A stretch of DNA of 64,000 bases from Methylobacterium sp. B4 (lineage in GTDB: Bacteria > Pseudomonadota > Alphaproteobacteria > Rhizobiales > Beijerinckiaceae). The notes under the pieces were generated by a model that made no database searches, was not told where the DNA came from, and saw nothing but the letters and a program-made list of their open reading frames with translations. Below, piece after piece: positions 17,902-27,193 of the stretch. Every line of letters begins with the position of its first letter. Position 1 is the stretch's first letter. The stretch lies in assembly GCF_003201865.1 (NCBI RefSeq), contig NZ_QJJJ01000006.1:124001-188000 (forward strand). Reading direction: 5' to 3'. Made by a program: the position numbers and the translations under genes.

Positions 17902-19431
17902 TCAATAGTTGATCTGCAGCTGCCCGCGGAACAGTTCGCCCTCGGCCCGGCCGAGGCGGCCGCTATTGGCCTCGCGGCGCTTCATGTTGGCGTAGGCGAG
18001 CGTCAGCTCCACCGACTTGATCGGCTGGAACTCGATGCCGAGCTCCAGCTCGTCGGTTTCGAGGCGCGGTGCGTTCGTGGCCACCTTCCAGCCGCCGTCG
18101 TAGGTCTGCCAGCGGATGTAGGGCATGAACGGGCCGACCGGCGAATGGTCGACCTTGTACATGGCCTGGACGTAGCCGCCCTGGAGCGGCTTGGTCTGCA
18201 CGGCCCGGGCGATGGGATCCCATTCGGGGCCGCGGCCCCAGTTCCAATCGGCCTGGAGGCCGAAGGGTTGCGGGTACAGGATCGCGTGCAGGCCGACGCG
18301 CTCGTCGTCGTAGGCGTTGCCCAGGGTGGTGGTGGAGCCGAAGGTGGCTTCGGGCCGGAAGCGGTTGCGGTAGGCCGAGCCGCCGACCTCCAGCACCTGC
18401 CCGCGGAAGGCTTCGCCGAGGCCGTCGAGTTCGAACGGCCAGGTCGCCATCACCACCGTCATCAGGTCGTTGTTGGCCTCGACCCGGTTGATGGTCTGGC
18501 CGTTGTAGATGCCGACGCCGAAGGCGCCGTAATTGCCGAACAGCTTCTGGCCGCCCTTGGCGAGGCGGTCCCAGATGCGCTGCACGTGCCAGGGCGTGTA
18601 GTAGAACGAGATGCCGATGTCGCGCTCGCCGGGCACGGCGCTGTTGATCGCGTCGGAGCGGTCGAGCGTCAGGCGGTTCTGCGAGGATTGCAGGTTTTCC
18701 CAGCCGTAGGGCACCTTCTGCTGGCCGAAGCGCAGCCGGGTGCGGCGCTCGTCGTCGAGGAACACGTCGGCATAGGCGTCGCGCAGCTGGGTGTAGTGCT
18801 GGCGCGACTCGCTGCCCGCCTGGTTCGAGACGTTCACCGCGAAGTCGGGCTGGATGTAGATGAACACCCGCTCGTGGATGTCGCCCTGAAGGACCAGGCG
18901 CACCCGGCGGAAGGTGAAGTTGTTGCGGTCGGTGATGCCGCTGTCATGGACCGAGCGCAGGCGCGAGAGGCCCGCCGGGGCGGTGTCGTCGCCGGACAGG
19001 AACTCGTTGCCGCGCAGCTGCGTGTAGCCGCGCAGCGACAGGCGCTCGAACCAGGTCTTGGGCCGGCCCGCGCGGCTGGGATCGTCCGCGAGCAGCTGCG
19101 GCGCGGGCGGCACCAGCGCGTCGTACCACGTCTCCGGCTCGTCGATGGCGAAGCGGTGCGGGACCTGGGCCGGCGCGGCCGGCTGCCCGATCGCGGATTC
19201 CTTCGGCCGGCCGGCCGCCGGGAAGGTGCCGGCATCGGTGTTGCGGGCCGTCGCCTGCCGCAGGGTGGCGCCCCGCGGGCCCCTGCCCTGCGCCTCGGCC
19301 TGGGCCTTGATCATCGCCTTGAGCTCGTTGATCTGGCGCTGCAGCTCGGCGACCGTCTGGGCCTGAGCCGGAGCGCAGGGCAGCACCAGAGCGCTCGACA
19401 GCAGCAGCGCGGTCAGAAGACGTCGTCTCAT
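17902..19431 (-). CDS. Phosphate-selective porin O/P family protein
   Basis: 509-aa outer-membrane porin of the OprP/OprO type; it may take up phosphate or other anions. Signal peptide about 1-24 (RRRLLTALLLSSALVLPCAP, ending AQA-Q). Then a short coiled-coil-like helix (VAELQRQINELKAMIKAQ), followed by a long beta-rich barrel with FTFRRVRLVLQGDIHERVF and FGQQKVPYGWENLQS, and a terminal aromatic residue (QLQINY). The start at 19431 is chosen because it begins the signal peptide and has AAGGGGG upstream; the open frame extends further but looks non-coding. No pho genes nearby. Confidence 0.88.
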   Translation of the reverse strand: MRRRLLTALLLSSALVLPCAPAQAQTVAELQRQINELKAMIKAQAEAQGRGPRGATLRQATARNTDAGTFPAAGRPKESAIGQPAAPAQVPHRFAIDEPETWYDALVPPAPQLLADDPSRAGRPKTWFERLSLRGYTQLRGNEFLSGDDTAPAGLSRLRSVHDSGITDRNNFTFRRVRLVLQGDIHERVFIYIQPDFAVNVSNQAGSESRQHYTQLRDAYADVFLDDERRTRLRFGQQKVPYGWENLQSSQNRLTLDRSDAINSAVPGERDIGISFYYTPWHVQRIWDRLAKGGQKLFGNYGAFGVGIYNGQTINRVEANNDLMTVVMATWPFELDGLGEAFRGQVLEVGGSAYRNRFRPEATFGSTTTLGNAYDDERVGLHAILYPQPFGLQADWNWGRGPEWDPIARAVQTKPLQGGYVQAMYKVDHSPVGPFMPYIRWQTYDGGWKVATNAPRLETDELELGIEFQPIKSVELTLAYANMKRREANSGRLGRAEGELFRGQLQINY

Positions 19432-20158
19432 CACTCGAACCCCCTTTGCCGCGTTCCGGGCCGGCGTGATCACGCTCGCCGTGTTGTGTTGGAACGCGCC
19501 CAGTCTTCGGTTGCGGATCGTCAGGCGCAGCGCGAACCCCGGATGGCCGCTCGAACCGTCCCCGCCCTCCGATCCGCACGGCATGCGGCACCCGGCGAAG
19601 TCGTTAGTCGGCTCAATCGCTTAGCGACCCCGGCGGCGCACCCCACAGCCATGCTTGGCCGATAGCACTCCACCGGGAGGATTCAAAGTAATGTGGAGTA
19701 AAAATAGACGTATTTTCGAACTCAGTATTTATATAACGGCTGTAGATTCGTATTAATCCAGAGATACTCAAGCTTTTTGCGTCATAAAAACGACGTCACA
19801 TTGTGATTTACTCGATCGATTACCATCAACCAAGTCGTGCTCAGCGCGGTTGCGAGCCCTCGCTCCGCCGAGAGGACTTCGTGGCCGCTCCCGGGATCGG
19901 GGACGAGGCATCGTCGCGTGCCCTCGGAAGGAGGGGCGCACGGCGCCGGTCGAGGCCCTCCTTCATGCACCCACCGCATGGCGGTACCGACGAGGCGCTC
20001 GAAGACCGTTGCTGCGCCCCAGAGGCGCCCCGTGGCGCGGGTGGGGCTTCTGCCCCCGGGCGGCCCTCCGGTGAGGGCTGGACCGCACGGGGTCTTGAAC
20101 GCGCGCGGGGATGGAAAGAGGGGACGCCAACGGGCCGGGCTGTGCTAGATAAGGGGGC
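19432..20158. other. 727-base intergenic region with an AT-rich island
   Basis: Divergent promoter space between the porin (minus) and the HpnP-like gene (plus). Bases about 19680-19840 are strikingly AT-rich for this genome (for example TCAGTATTTATATAACGG). The remainder to 20158 is GC-rich, with no convincing gene; open frames there have no recognisable features. No tRNA or inverted terminal repeats seen. Confidence 0.6.
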
Positions 20159-21802
20159 ATGCGATGCTCCCTTCCCATCTCGTCCCGCCGGCGCATCCTG
20201 TGCGTCTTTCCGGCCTACACGCCGTCCTTCGGGACCTTCTCCCACGCCTACCCACTGATGGGCGGCGTGAAGGCGTTCATGCCGCCCCAAGGGCTCCTGG
20301 TGATCGCGGCCTACATGCCCGAGTCCTGGGAGTGCCGCTTCATCGACGAGAACATCCGACCCGCCTCGGGCAAGGACTTCGCCTGGGCCGACGCGGTGTT
20401 CGTCTCGGGCATGCACATCCAGGAGGGCCAGATCCACGACATCGGCCGGCGGGCGCACGAAGCCGGCAAGGTCGCGGTGCTCGGCGGCCCCTCCGTCTCG
20501 GGCGCGCCGGAGAAGTACCCGGATTTCGACTACCTGCATGTCGGCGAGATCGGCGACGCCACCGACCGTCTGATCGAGATCCTCGACCGCGACCTGTCGC
20601 GCCCCGCCGCCCAGGTCGTGCTCGACACCAAGGACCGGCTGGCGCTCGCCGACTTCCCGGCCCCGGCCTACGAGGCGGCGCCGCTCAAGCGCTACCTGAT
20701 CGGCTCGCTGCAATTCTCATCGGGTTGCCCCTATCGCTGCGAGTTCTGCGACATCCCGCAACTCTACGGACGCCAGCCGCGGCTGAAGACCCCAGAGCAG
20801 ATGTGCGCCGAGCTCGACGCGATCGTCAGCCAGCCGGGCCACCCGGCGGTGGTGTACTTCGTCGACGACAACTTCATCGGTAACCGCAAGGCGACCCGCG
20901 AGATGCTGCCCCACCTCGTGGAGTGGCAGAAGAAGAACAACTACCCGCTCCAGTTCGCCTGCGAGGCGACCCTGAACATGGCCAAGCAGCCCGAGATCCT
21001 CGAGCTGATGCGGCAGGCCAACTTCATGACGGTGTTCGTCGGGATCGAGACGCCGGAGGCCGACGCGCTCAAGGGCATCGACAAGACCCACAACGCCGCC
21101 GTGCCGATGTACGAGGCGATCGAGACGCTGAATTCCTACGGGCTGGAGGTGACGTCGGGCATCATCCTCGGCCTCGACACGGATTCCGACAAGTCCGAGC
21201 AGAACCTGATCGACTTCATCGACAAGTCCGCGATCCCGGTGCTGACGATCAACCTGCTCCAGGCGCTGCCCAAGACGCCGCTCTGGGACCGGCTGGAGCG
21301 CGAGGGCCGGCTCCTCCACGATGCCAGCCTCGAATCGAACGTGCTGTTCAAGCGCCCGCACGACACGGTGGTGAGTTCCTGGCGCCGGGCCATCGCCCAC
21401 GCCTACGAGCCCGAGCATCTGTTCGAGCGCTTCAAGCACCAGTGCGACGTGACCTACGGCAACCGCATCGTCACGCCGACCGCGGGCAAGCTCACCAAGA
21501 CCAACCTGCGCCGCGGCCTGATCCTCGGCTTCAACATCATCACGCGGGTCGGGCTGTTCTCCGACTATCGCCGGCCGTTCTGGCGGGCGGCGGGCCACGC
21601 CCTGAAGCGCGGGCAGATCGAGGCGGTCTTCAACATGGGCTTCGTCGCCCATCACCTGATCCGCTTCACCCGCGAGGCCCTGCGGGGCGAGCACAACGCT
21701 TCCTTCTACGCCGCCAAGGCGGCGGAGGCCGAGGCGCAGCGCCAGCGCAGCTGGTGGGAGAACGCCCGCCGCCGCCTCGTGCCGGAGCGGGAAGCGGCCT
21801 GA
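20159..21802 (+). CDS. hpnP: B12-binding radical SAM methylase, HpnP-like (hopanoid C-2 methylase)
   Basis: 547 aa. N-terminal cobalamin-binding Rossmann-like domain (about 15-150, with PPQGLLVIAAYMP and FVSGMHIQ). The radical SAM domain follows, with CPYRCEFC at about residues 190-197 (CxxxCxxC for the 4Fe-4S cluster), then FVDDNFIGNR and VTSGIILGLDTDSD. The C-terminal region (about 420-530) resembles DUF4070, found in HpnP. HpnP methylates hopanoids at C-2; Methylobacterium is known to make 2-methylhopanoids. Homologous B12-radical SAM enzymes of unknown substrate also exist, so the substrate is inference. It stands alone, away from hopanoid cyclase genes. ATG 20159 has AAGGGGG close upstream. 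Confidence 0.75.
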   Translation: MRCSLPISSRRRILCVFPAYTPSFGTFSHAYPLMGGVKAFMPPQGLLVIAAYMPESWECRFIDENIRPASGKDFAWADAVFVSGMHIQEGQIHDIGRRAHEAGKVAVLGGPSVSGAPEKYPDFDYLHVGEIGDATDRLIEILDRDLSRPAAQVVLDTKDRLALADFPAPAYEAAPLKRYLIGSLQFSSGCPYRCEFCDIPQLYGRQPRLKTPEQMCAELDAIVSQPGHPAVVYFVDDNFIGNRKATREMLPHLVEWQKKNNYPLQFACEATLNMAKQPEILELMRQANFMTVFVGIETPEADALKGIDKTHNAAVPMYEAIETLNSYGLEVTSGIILGLDTDSDKSEQNLIDFIDKSAIPVLTINLLQALPKTPLWDRLEREGRLLHDASLESNVLFKRPHDTVVSSWRRAIAHAYEPEHLFERFKHQCDVTYGNRIVTPTAGKLTKTNLRRGLILGFNIITRVGLFSDYRRPFWRAAGHALKRGQIEAVFNMGFVAHHLIRFTREALRGEHNASFYAAKAAEAEAQRQRSWWENARRRLVPEREAA

Positions 21803-21865
21803 TCGAGTCTCGTCGGCGGGGGAGGCGGGGCGCCCTCTCCGCCCCTCTCGCCCTCGGGCCCGCTC

Positions 21866-24286
21866 TCAGGCGCAGGCCCGGGTCGGCGGCTCATCGTGGA
21901 ACAGCGCCCTGAGCCGCGCCCGCTCCCCGTCGGAGGCGCCCGTCACGGGCGCGGGCCGGGCGAACAGGTAGCCCTGCATCTGGTCGCAGCCCAGCTCGCG
22001 CAGGACGGCGAGCTGCTCGGGCGTCTCCACGCCCTCGACCGTGACCTGAAGACCGAGATTGTGCCCGAGCGTGGCGATCGCGCGCACGATCGTCAGCGAA
22101 TCCGCGTGCTGCCCGAGCCGGCGCACGAAGGACTGATCGACCTTGAGTTTGTCGAACTTGAACTGCTGCAGGTAGCTCAGGGACGCGTAGCCCGTGCCGA
22201 AATCGTCGAGCGCGAGACGCACGCCGAGGATGCGCAGGGCGGTGAGCACCTCCACCGCCAGGGCCGCATCCTGGATGAACACGCTCTCGGTGATCTCCAG
22301 CACCAGCCGCCCCGGTTCGAGCCCGTGGCGGGCCAGCGTCGCCGCCACGCCGGCCGCGAAACCCGGCTGCCGGAACTGCTTGGGCGAGACGTTGACCGAG
22401 ACCCGCAGGGGCCGGGCCCAGCCGGCGGCTGCGGCGCAGGCCGTGTCGAGAACCCAGGCCCCGATGCGCCCGATCTGGTCGGTCTGCTCGGCCAGCGGGA
22501 TGAAGTCCGCCGGCATCACGCAGCCGCGCTCCGGATGGTGCCAGCGGATCAGCGCTTCGAAGGTCTCGATCTCGCCGGTGCGGCCGTTGACGATCGGCTG
22601 GTAGTAGAGCTGCAGCTCGTCGCGCAGGATGGCCCCGCTCAGCTCGTGCTCGATCCGGCGTCGGGCCTGGAGCTGCTCGTCCATCGCCGCCTCGAAGAAG
22701 CGCACCGCCCCGCGCCCCTCGTCCTTGACCCGGTAGAGCGCGGTATCGGCGGCCCGCATCAGGCTTTCGGCCGTGCTGCCGTCGTTGGGGTAGAGGGCGA
22801 CGCCCGCCGAGGCGCCGATGCAGACGCGCTGGGCCTCGATCTGGAAGGGGCGGGCCAGCGCCGCGATCATCCGCTCCGCGGTCTCCGCGACCTGCTCCGG
22901 CGTGCGGGCATGGACCAGCACGACCACGAACTCGTCGCCGCCGATCCGGGCCAGCGTGTCGGTCGGACGCAGCTCGGCCAGCATCCGCTTGGCCGCCTGC
23001 ACCAGCAGCGCGTCGCCCGCGGCGTGGCCGTAGACGTCGTTGACGGGCTTGAAGTGGTCGAGGTCGAGATAGACGAGCGCCAGGCCCGTCCCGTTCTCCG
23101 CCGCCGCCTCCAGGGCCTGGCCCAGGCGCTCTTCCAGCAGGGTGCGGTTGGGCAGGTCGGTCAGCGCGTCGTGCAGGGCGAGGTGGCGGATGCGCGCCTC
23201 GTCCCGGCGGCGACGGCTGAGGTCGCGCAGGGCCACCGCCGTGGCGGGACGACCGAGATATTCGATCGAGCGGCAGGAGAGTTCGACCGGGATGAGCGTG
23301 CCGGCGCTGCTGCGGATCTCGAACTCCTCCGGGCCCAGTTCCTCGGAGCGGCAGCGGTTGCGCCGGAGCAGGGCCGGCCGGTCGGCCTCGGCGAACAGGG
23401 AGACCAGCGGCTGACCGATGACCGCCTCCGCCGAGGCTTCCAGAAGGCGCAGACCCGCTTGGTTGATCTCCAGGATCCGGCCCTCGCGATGGATGAGCAG
23501 GCCCTCGTAGGCGAGGTTGCCGAGCAGGCGCATGCGGCTCAGCTCGTCCAGGCGGCGCTGCATCAGGTGCCGCTGCATCACCAGGGCGCCGAGACCGGCG
23601 GCGAGGACGGCGAGGCTGACGAACCCGACGGCGAGCCCGAGCTGGGTCGAGCCGAGGACGTGGGCGCCCGCCTCCGGCCCGATGGGCGCGACGGTGAGGC
23701 CCGCCATGCCGGTGAAGTGCAGGCCGCAGACCGCCAGGGCCAGCCACAGGGTGACTTCGAGGCGCCGCGCGAGCCCGGTGAGGTCGCCGGCCCGGGCGAG
23801 CGCGAGCACCGCCAGGGCGGCGCAAAGGCCGAGCGAGGCCGTGACATGGGCCGGATCGAAAGCGAGCAGGCTGCCCGCCGCCATCGCGCCGACGCCCGTA
23901 TAGTGCATTCCGGCAATGCCCGCCCCCAGCACCATGCCGGCGGCCGCGATCCCGAGGGGGTTCCGGCCCGCCCGGTGGCGGATCAGCAAGGCGGTCCAGG
24001 CTCCCGCGACGGCGATCCCGATCGAGGCGACGGTCGGGGCGAGACCGTAGGCGGCCTCCGCCCCGGGATGGAAGGCGAGCATCGCGACGAAGTGGAGCGA
24101 CCACACGCTGCAGCCGAACACGGTGGCGGCCGCGGCCGCCCACGGGAAGAAAGTCCGGCGCTCGGTCCCCGCCGCCTCGGCCATCAGGGTCGCGGTCGAG
24201 AAGCAGCCGAGCAGGCAGATGCCGGCCGAGATCGCGACGAGCCCGAGATCGTGCTGCCGGGTGATACAGTCGACGATGGTGAACAT
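21866..24286 (-). CDS. MHYT-PAS-GGDEF-EAL c-di-GMP signalling protein
   Basis: 806 aa, inner membrane. About residues 1-240 form a seven-helix MHYT sensor with the repeated signature (SLHFVAML, GMHYTGVG, GLHFTGMAG), thought to bind copper or sense gases. A PAS-like stretch follows (about 250-360), then a GGDEF domain with an intact GGDEF motif near residue 450 preceded by RPTD (inhibitory-site spacing), and an EAL domain with EAL near 576, ITESVFI and LALDDFGTGYASL. Both catalytic motifs are intact, so it could make and degrade c-di-GMP. Single gene with its own upstream region. Confidence 0.95.
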   Translation of the reverse strand: MFTIVDCITRQHDLGLVAISAGICLLGCFSTATLMAEAAGTERRTFFPWAAAAATVFGCSVWSLHFVAMLAFHPGAEAAYGLAPTVASIGIAVAGAWTALLIRHRAGRNPLGIAAAGMVLGAGIAGMHYTGVGAMAAGSLLAFDPAHVTASLGLCAALAVLALARAGDLTGLARRLEVTLWLALAVCGLHFTGMAGLTVAPIGPEAGAHVLGSTQLGLAVGFVSLAVLAAGLGALVMQRHLMQRRLDELSRMRLLGNLAYEGLLIHREGRILEINQAGLRLLEASAEAVIGQPLVSLFAEADRPALLRRNRCRSEELGPEEFEIRSSAGTLIPVELSCRSIEYLGRPATAVALRDLSRRRRDEARIRHLALHDALTDLPNRTLLEERLGQALEAAAENGTGLALVYLDLDHFKPVNDVYGHAAGDALLVQAAKRMLAELRPTDTLARIGGDEFVVVLVHARTPEQVAETAERMIAALARPFQIEAQRVCIGASAGVALYPNDGSTAESLMRAADTALYRVKDEGRGAVRFFEAAMDEQLQARRRIEHELSGAILRDELQLYYQPIVNGRTGEIETFEALIRWHHPERGCVMPADFIPLAEQTDQIGRIGAWVLDTACAAAAGWARPLRVSVNVSPKQFRQPGFAAGVAATLARHGLEPGRLVLEITESVFIQDAALAVEVLTALRILGVRLALDDFGTGYASLSYLQQFKFDKLKVDQSFVRRLGQHADSLTIVRAIATLGHNLGLQVTVEGVETPEQLAVLRELGCDQMQGYLFARPAPVTGASDGERARLRALFHDEPPTRACA

Positions 24287-24719
24287 GGTGGATTAAGGAT
24301 CCCGAAACCGGACGTATCCTCAGTCATGCCGGCTTAATTCAGCGTTTCTGCATCGCTTTCGATCCACACAACTTACGCGACCGCAAGATAAAGCCTGCAA
24401 AGATAGATCGGTGAATCCATCTTTTGATATCGAAATTCGGTCCCTTTCTCCGATGAGCGCAAGACGTTCGTAAGCGTATTCGCCAAAAGCCCCCCAGAAC
24501 GCCCGCTCGCGCTGCCGCGTTGACGGCAGGGCGGCGTCCGGCCTACAGGCACCCCATCATGACGGGCCCCCGCCTCCTCTCCGGATCGTATCGCACGCCG
24601 CTCCCATAAGCGGCGCCGTGCTTGTCATGCCTTGTGCCGCTGCGTCGTCGGCGGCTCGAGGAGGATCGTGGAACATCCCGCAACGGACCGCCGGCCTCGC
24701 CTGAATCCGAGGTCACACC
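24287..24719. other. Intergenic region, divergent
   Basis: 433 bases between the MHYT protein (minus) and the dehydrogenase gene (plus). Moderately AT-rich at 24340-24450, as expected for promoters. No ORF with recognisable features, repeat or RNA seen. Confidence 0.5.
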
Positions 24720-25541
24720 GTGTCTGCTTCGCCCCTCCCCTGCCCCCGCCCGCGGGTCGGAATCGTCGGCTTCGGCGCCTTCGGCCGCCTGATCGCCGAA
24801 CACTTGGCACCGCATGCCGACCTGACCGTCTACGATCCGCAGCAACCCGTGCGACCGCCCCCTTGCGTGGTCGTGGCCGATCTCCCGGAGGTGGCGGCCT
24901 GCCCCGTCGTGATCCTCGCCGCGCCGGTGGCGCGTCTGGCCGAGGTGGTCGGCGCGCTCGAACCCCATTTGCGGCCGGGCACGCTGGTGGTCGATGTCGG
25001 CTCGGTGAAGCTGCGGCCCGCCGAGATCCTGCGCGAGAGCTTGCCGGACCATGTCGCGATCCTCGCGACCCATCCCCTGTTCGGCCCCCAGAGCGCGCGA
25101 GAGGGCATCCGCGGCCTCAAGATCGCGGTCTGCCCGATCCGTGGCCGGTCGGGTCGGCGGGTCGCCGCCTTCCTGCGACGGGGGCTCGGCCTCGATGTCA
25201 TCCTGACGACGCCCGAGGCGCATGACCGGGCGATGGCCTCGGTCCAGGGGCTGACCCACCTCATCGCCAAGGTGCTGGTGGCGATGGAGCCGCTGCCGAC
25301 ACGCATGACCACGCGCAGCTTCGACCTGCTGATGCAGGCGGTCGGCATGGTGCGCCACGACGCGCCGGAGGTGTTCCACGCCATCGAGCGCGAGAACCCC
25401 TACGCCGTCCCGGTGCGGCGCCGCTTCTTCGCGCTGGCCGATCAGCTCGACGCGGAGCTGGCGGCACGCGGCGAACGGGTGGATCGGCCCTCCCCCGTCC
25501 TCGCTCCCGTCGGCCACCGGGCAGCAAGCCCGGCAGCCTAG
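24720..25541 (+). CDS. Prephenate/arogenate dehydrogenase family protein
   Basis: 273 aa. NAD(P)-dependent oxidative decarboxylation of prephenate or arogenate toward tyrosine is the expected reaction. The Rossmann motif is VGIVGFGAFGRLIAEHL (GxGxxG). Further hallmarks are TLVVDVGSVKLRPAEIL and the catalytic-His segment ILATHPLFGPQSAREG. Length fits the short TyrA/TyrC forms without chorismate mutase or ACT domains. GTG 24720 with GAGG nearby; an alternative later start is possible. Whether it prefers prephenate or arogenate cannot be seen. Confidence 0.85.
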   Translation: MSASPLPCPRPRVGIVGFGAFGRLIAEHLAPHADLTVYDPQQPVRPPPCVVVADLPEVAACPVVILAAPVARLAEVVGALEPHLRPGTLVVDVGSVKLRPAEILRESLPDHVAILATHPLFGPQSAREGIRGLKIAVCPIRGRSGRRVAAFLRRGLGLDVILTTPEAHDRAMASVQGLTHLIAKVLVAMEPLPTRMTTRSFDLLMQAVGMVRHDAPEVFHAIERENPYAVPVRRRFFALADQLDAELAARGERVDRPSPVLAPVGHRAASPAA

Positions 25542-25589
25542 GAGAGGCGGCGATCGCGCCGAGCGGCGCGGTCGCCGCCCCGCCGGTCC

Positions 25590-26915
25590 TCAGTACTTGC
25601 GCACCAGCGGGGCCGGGGCGACGGCGGCCGGGGCATCCCACTGGTAGCGGAACCCGACCGAGGCGACGTCGGCGCTGGCATCGGCGTAGGCCGCGAGCGG
25701 GATACCGCCGATGTCGTAGTTGCGCCCGGGGCCCGTCAGGAGGCGGCTGCGCCCCAGGAAGACGTGCGAGTAGCTCGCCGTCAGGAGCACGTGATCGCTC
25801 CAACGGTAGCTGCCGCCGATCGAGACGAGGTAGCGGTCGCTGTCGGGCAGGCGCGCCGTGCGGTTCTGGAAGTCGATCGGCCCGTTGTCGTAGCCGAAGC
25901 CGGCCCGGAGGGTGAGGTTCGGCGACCAGTCGTACTCGGCGCCGATCGAGTAGAAGAACGAGTCCTTGAAGTTGAGCGGCAGGTGGTTGACCGGCACGCC
26001 GAGCGCCTTCGAGACGATGGCGATGTCGCCGAGCCTCGACCAGTTGTCCCACTCGAAGCCGAGATTGATCCGCGTGACCGGGTTGATCGCCTGGGTCAGG
26101 CCGACGCTGATCTTCTCGGGCGTGTTGAGGTTGGCCTTCACCTGCCCCAGGGCGATGGCCTGCCGCGGGTCGGGGAAGCCGATCGAGCCCTCGATGTCGT
26201 GATGGACCGAGGAGCGGTAGCCGATGCCGATCACCGTGCCGGCGGCGGGGGTGATCGTGGCGCCCGCGGTGAAGCCGACGCCCCAGGACTCGCCCTTGAT
26301 GAAGCCCGACGGGTAGAGGCCCGGGAACACGCCGGGCACCGGCACCGCCTGGCGCAGGGTCAGGCGGAAATACTCGATGTTGGGGCCGGCGGCGACGGAG
26401 AGCCAGTCGTTGACCTTGAAGCCCACCACCGGGTTGAAGGCGAGCGAGAAGATCCGCGAGGAGCGGGCGTAGGGCGAACCCGCCCAGTCCTGGCGCGGCT
26501 TGGTGACGAGGCCGTAGGGGGCGCCGGTCTGAAGCCCGACCCAGAGCCGGTCCGTGAGCTGGTAGGAGGTGGCGCCGGAGGGCAGCACCGCGCCCTGGCC
26601 CATCTCGCCGGAGGAGCCGAAGGGCAGGAGCCCCGGCGCCGTGCCGACCGTCGGCGTGATCTCGGCCGAGAGGTTGACGAAGCTCAGGTTCTGCTCGGTG
26701 ACGAAGCCCGGCCGCATCGTCACGGTCGCGGGGTTCCAGAAGAGCGACGAGACGCCCGCCGCGCCCGAGGCCGAACCGGCGAAGGCGAGGCCGAGGCCCT
26801 GCGCACTCTGCTCGCGCAGGCCGAAGGCGCCGGCCTGCGCCGCCGTCGCGGACACCAGCGAAGCCGCCGCGACGGCTCCCGCGAGCCTGAGCGCGCGGAT
26901 GGTCCCCCCAGACAT
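25590..26915 (-). CDS. OmpP1/FadL/TodX-family outer-membrane transporter
   Basis: 441 aa; family members pass long-chain fatty acids or hydrocarbons across the outer membrane. Signal peptide about 1-28 (LAGAVAAASLVSATAAQAG). The mature N-terminus shows the FadL hatch-like pattern GAFGLREQSAQGLGLAFAGS and SSLFWNPATVTMRPG, which includes the NPA motif. The barrel ends in VRKY. It converges with the dehydrogenase gene across 48 bases. Substrate unknown. Confidence 0.92.
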   Translation of the reverse strand: MSGGTIRALRLAGAVAAASLVSATAAQAGAFGLREQSAQGLGLAFAGSASGAAGVSSLFWNPATVTMRPGFVTEQNLSFVNLSAEITPTVGTAPGLLPFGSSGEMGQGAVLPSGATSYQLTDRLWVGLQTGAPYGLVTKPRQDWAGSPYARSSRIFSLAFNPVVGFKVNDWLSVAAGPNIEYFRLTLRQAVPVPGVFPGLYPSGFIKGESWGVGFTAGATITPAAGTVIGIGYRSSVHHDIEGSIGFPDPRQAIALGQVKANLNTPEKISVGLTQAINPVTRINLGFEWDNWSRLGDIAIVSKALGVPVNHLPLNFKDSFFYSIGAEYDWSPNLTLRAGFGYDNGPIDFQNRTARLPDSDRYLVSIGGSYRWSDHVLLTASYSHVFLGRSRLLTGPGRNYDIGGIPLAAYADASADVASVGFRYQWDAPAAVAPAPLVRKY

Positions 26916-27193
26916 GTTTCTCTCCGAAGCGTTTCTTGATGAGGCGCTGCCTGGGAAACCCGAGGCGCACCGCCATCGAAGTGGATCGCGCGGGCGCCGT
27001 CCAGAGGCTTGGCCGTGACATTTGAATTATATGTATGGCGAGGAATTTTTGCCACGGAACCACGGTGCAGGGGCCAAGCTTAGGCTCGCAGGACCGTGCC
27101 TGGAGGGACCCGCTTGCACCGCGCGCGGCGTGCGGCGATGCTCCTCGGGTCCTTCGGGGTGGTTCGGGACAGGCAGGACGGGACGATCCGACG

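Noticed and set aside
21896..24337. 813-codon open frame antisense to the MHYT-GGDEF-EAL gene
   Set aside because: Shadow; all conserved motifs are on the minus strand.
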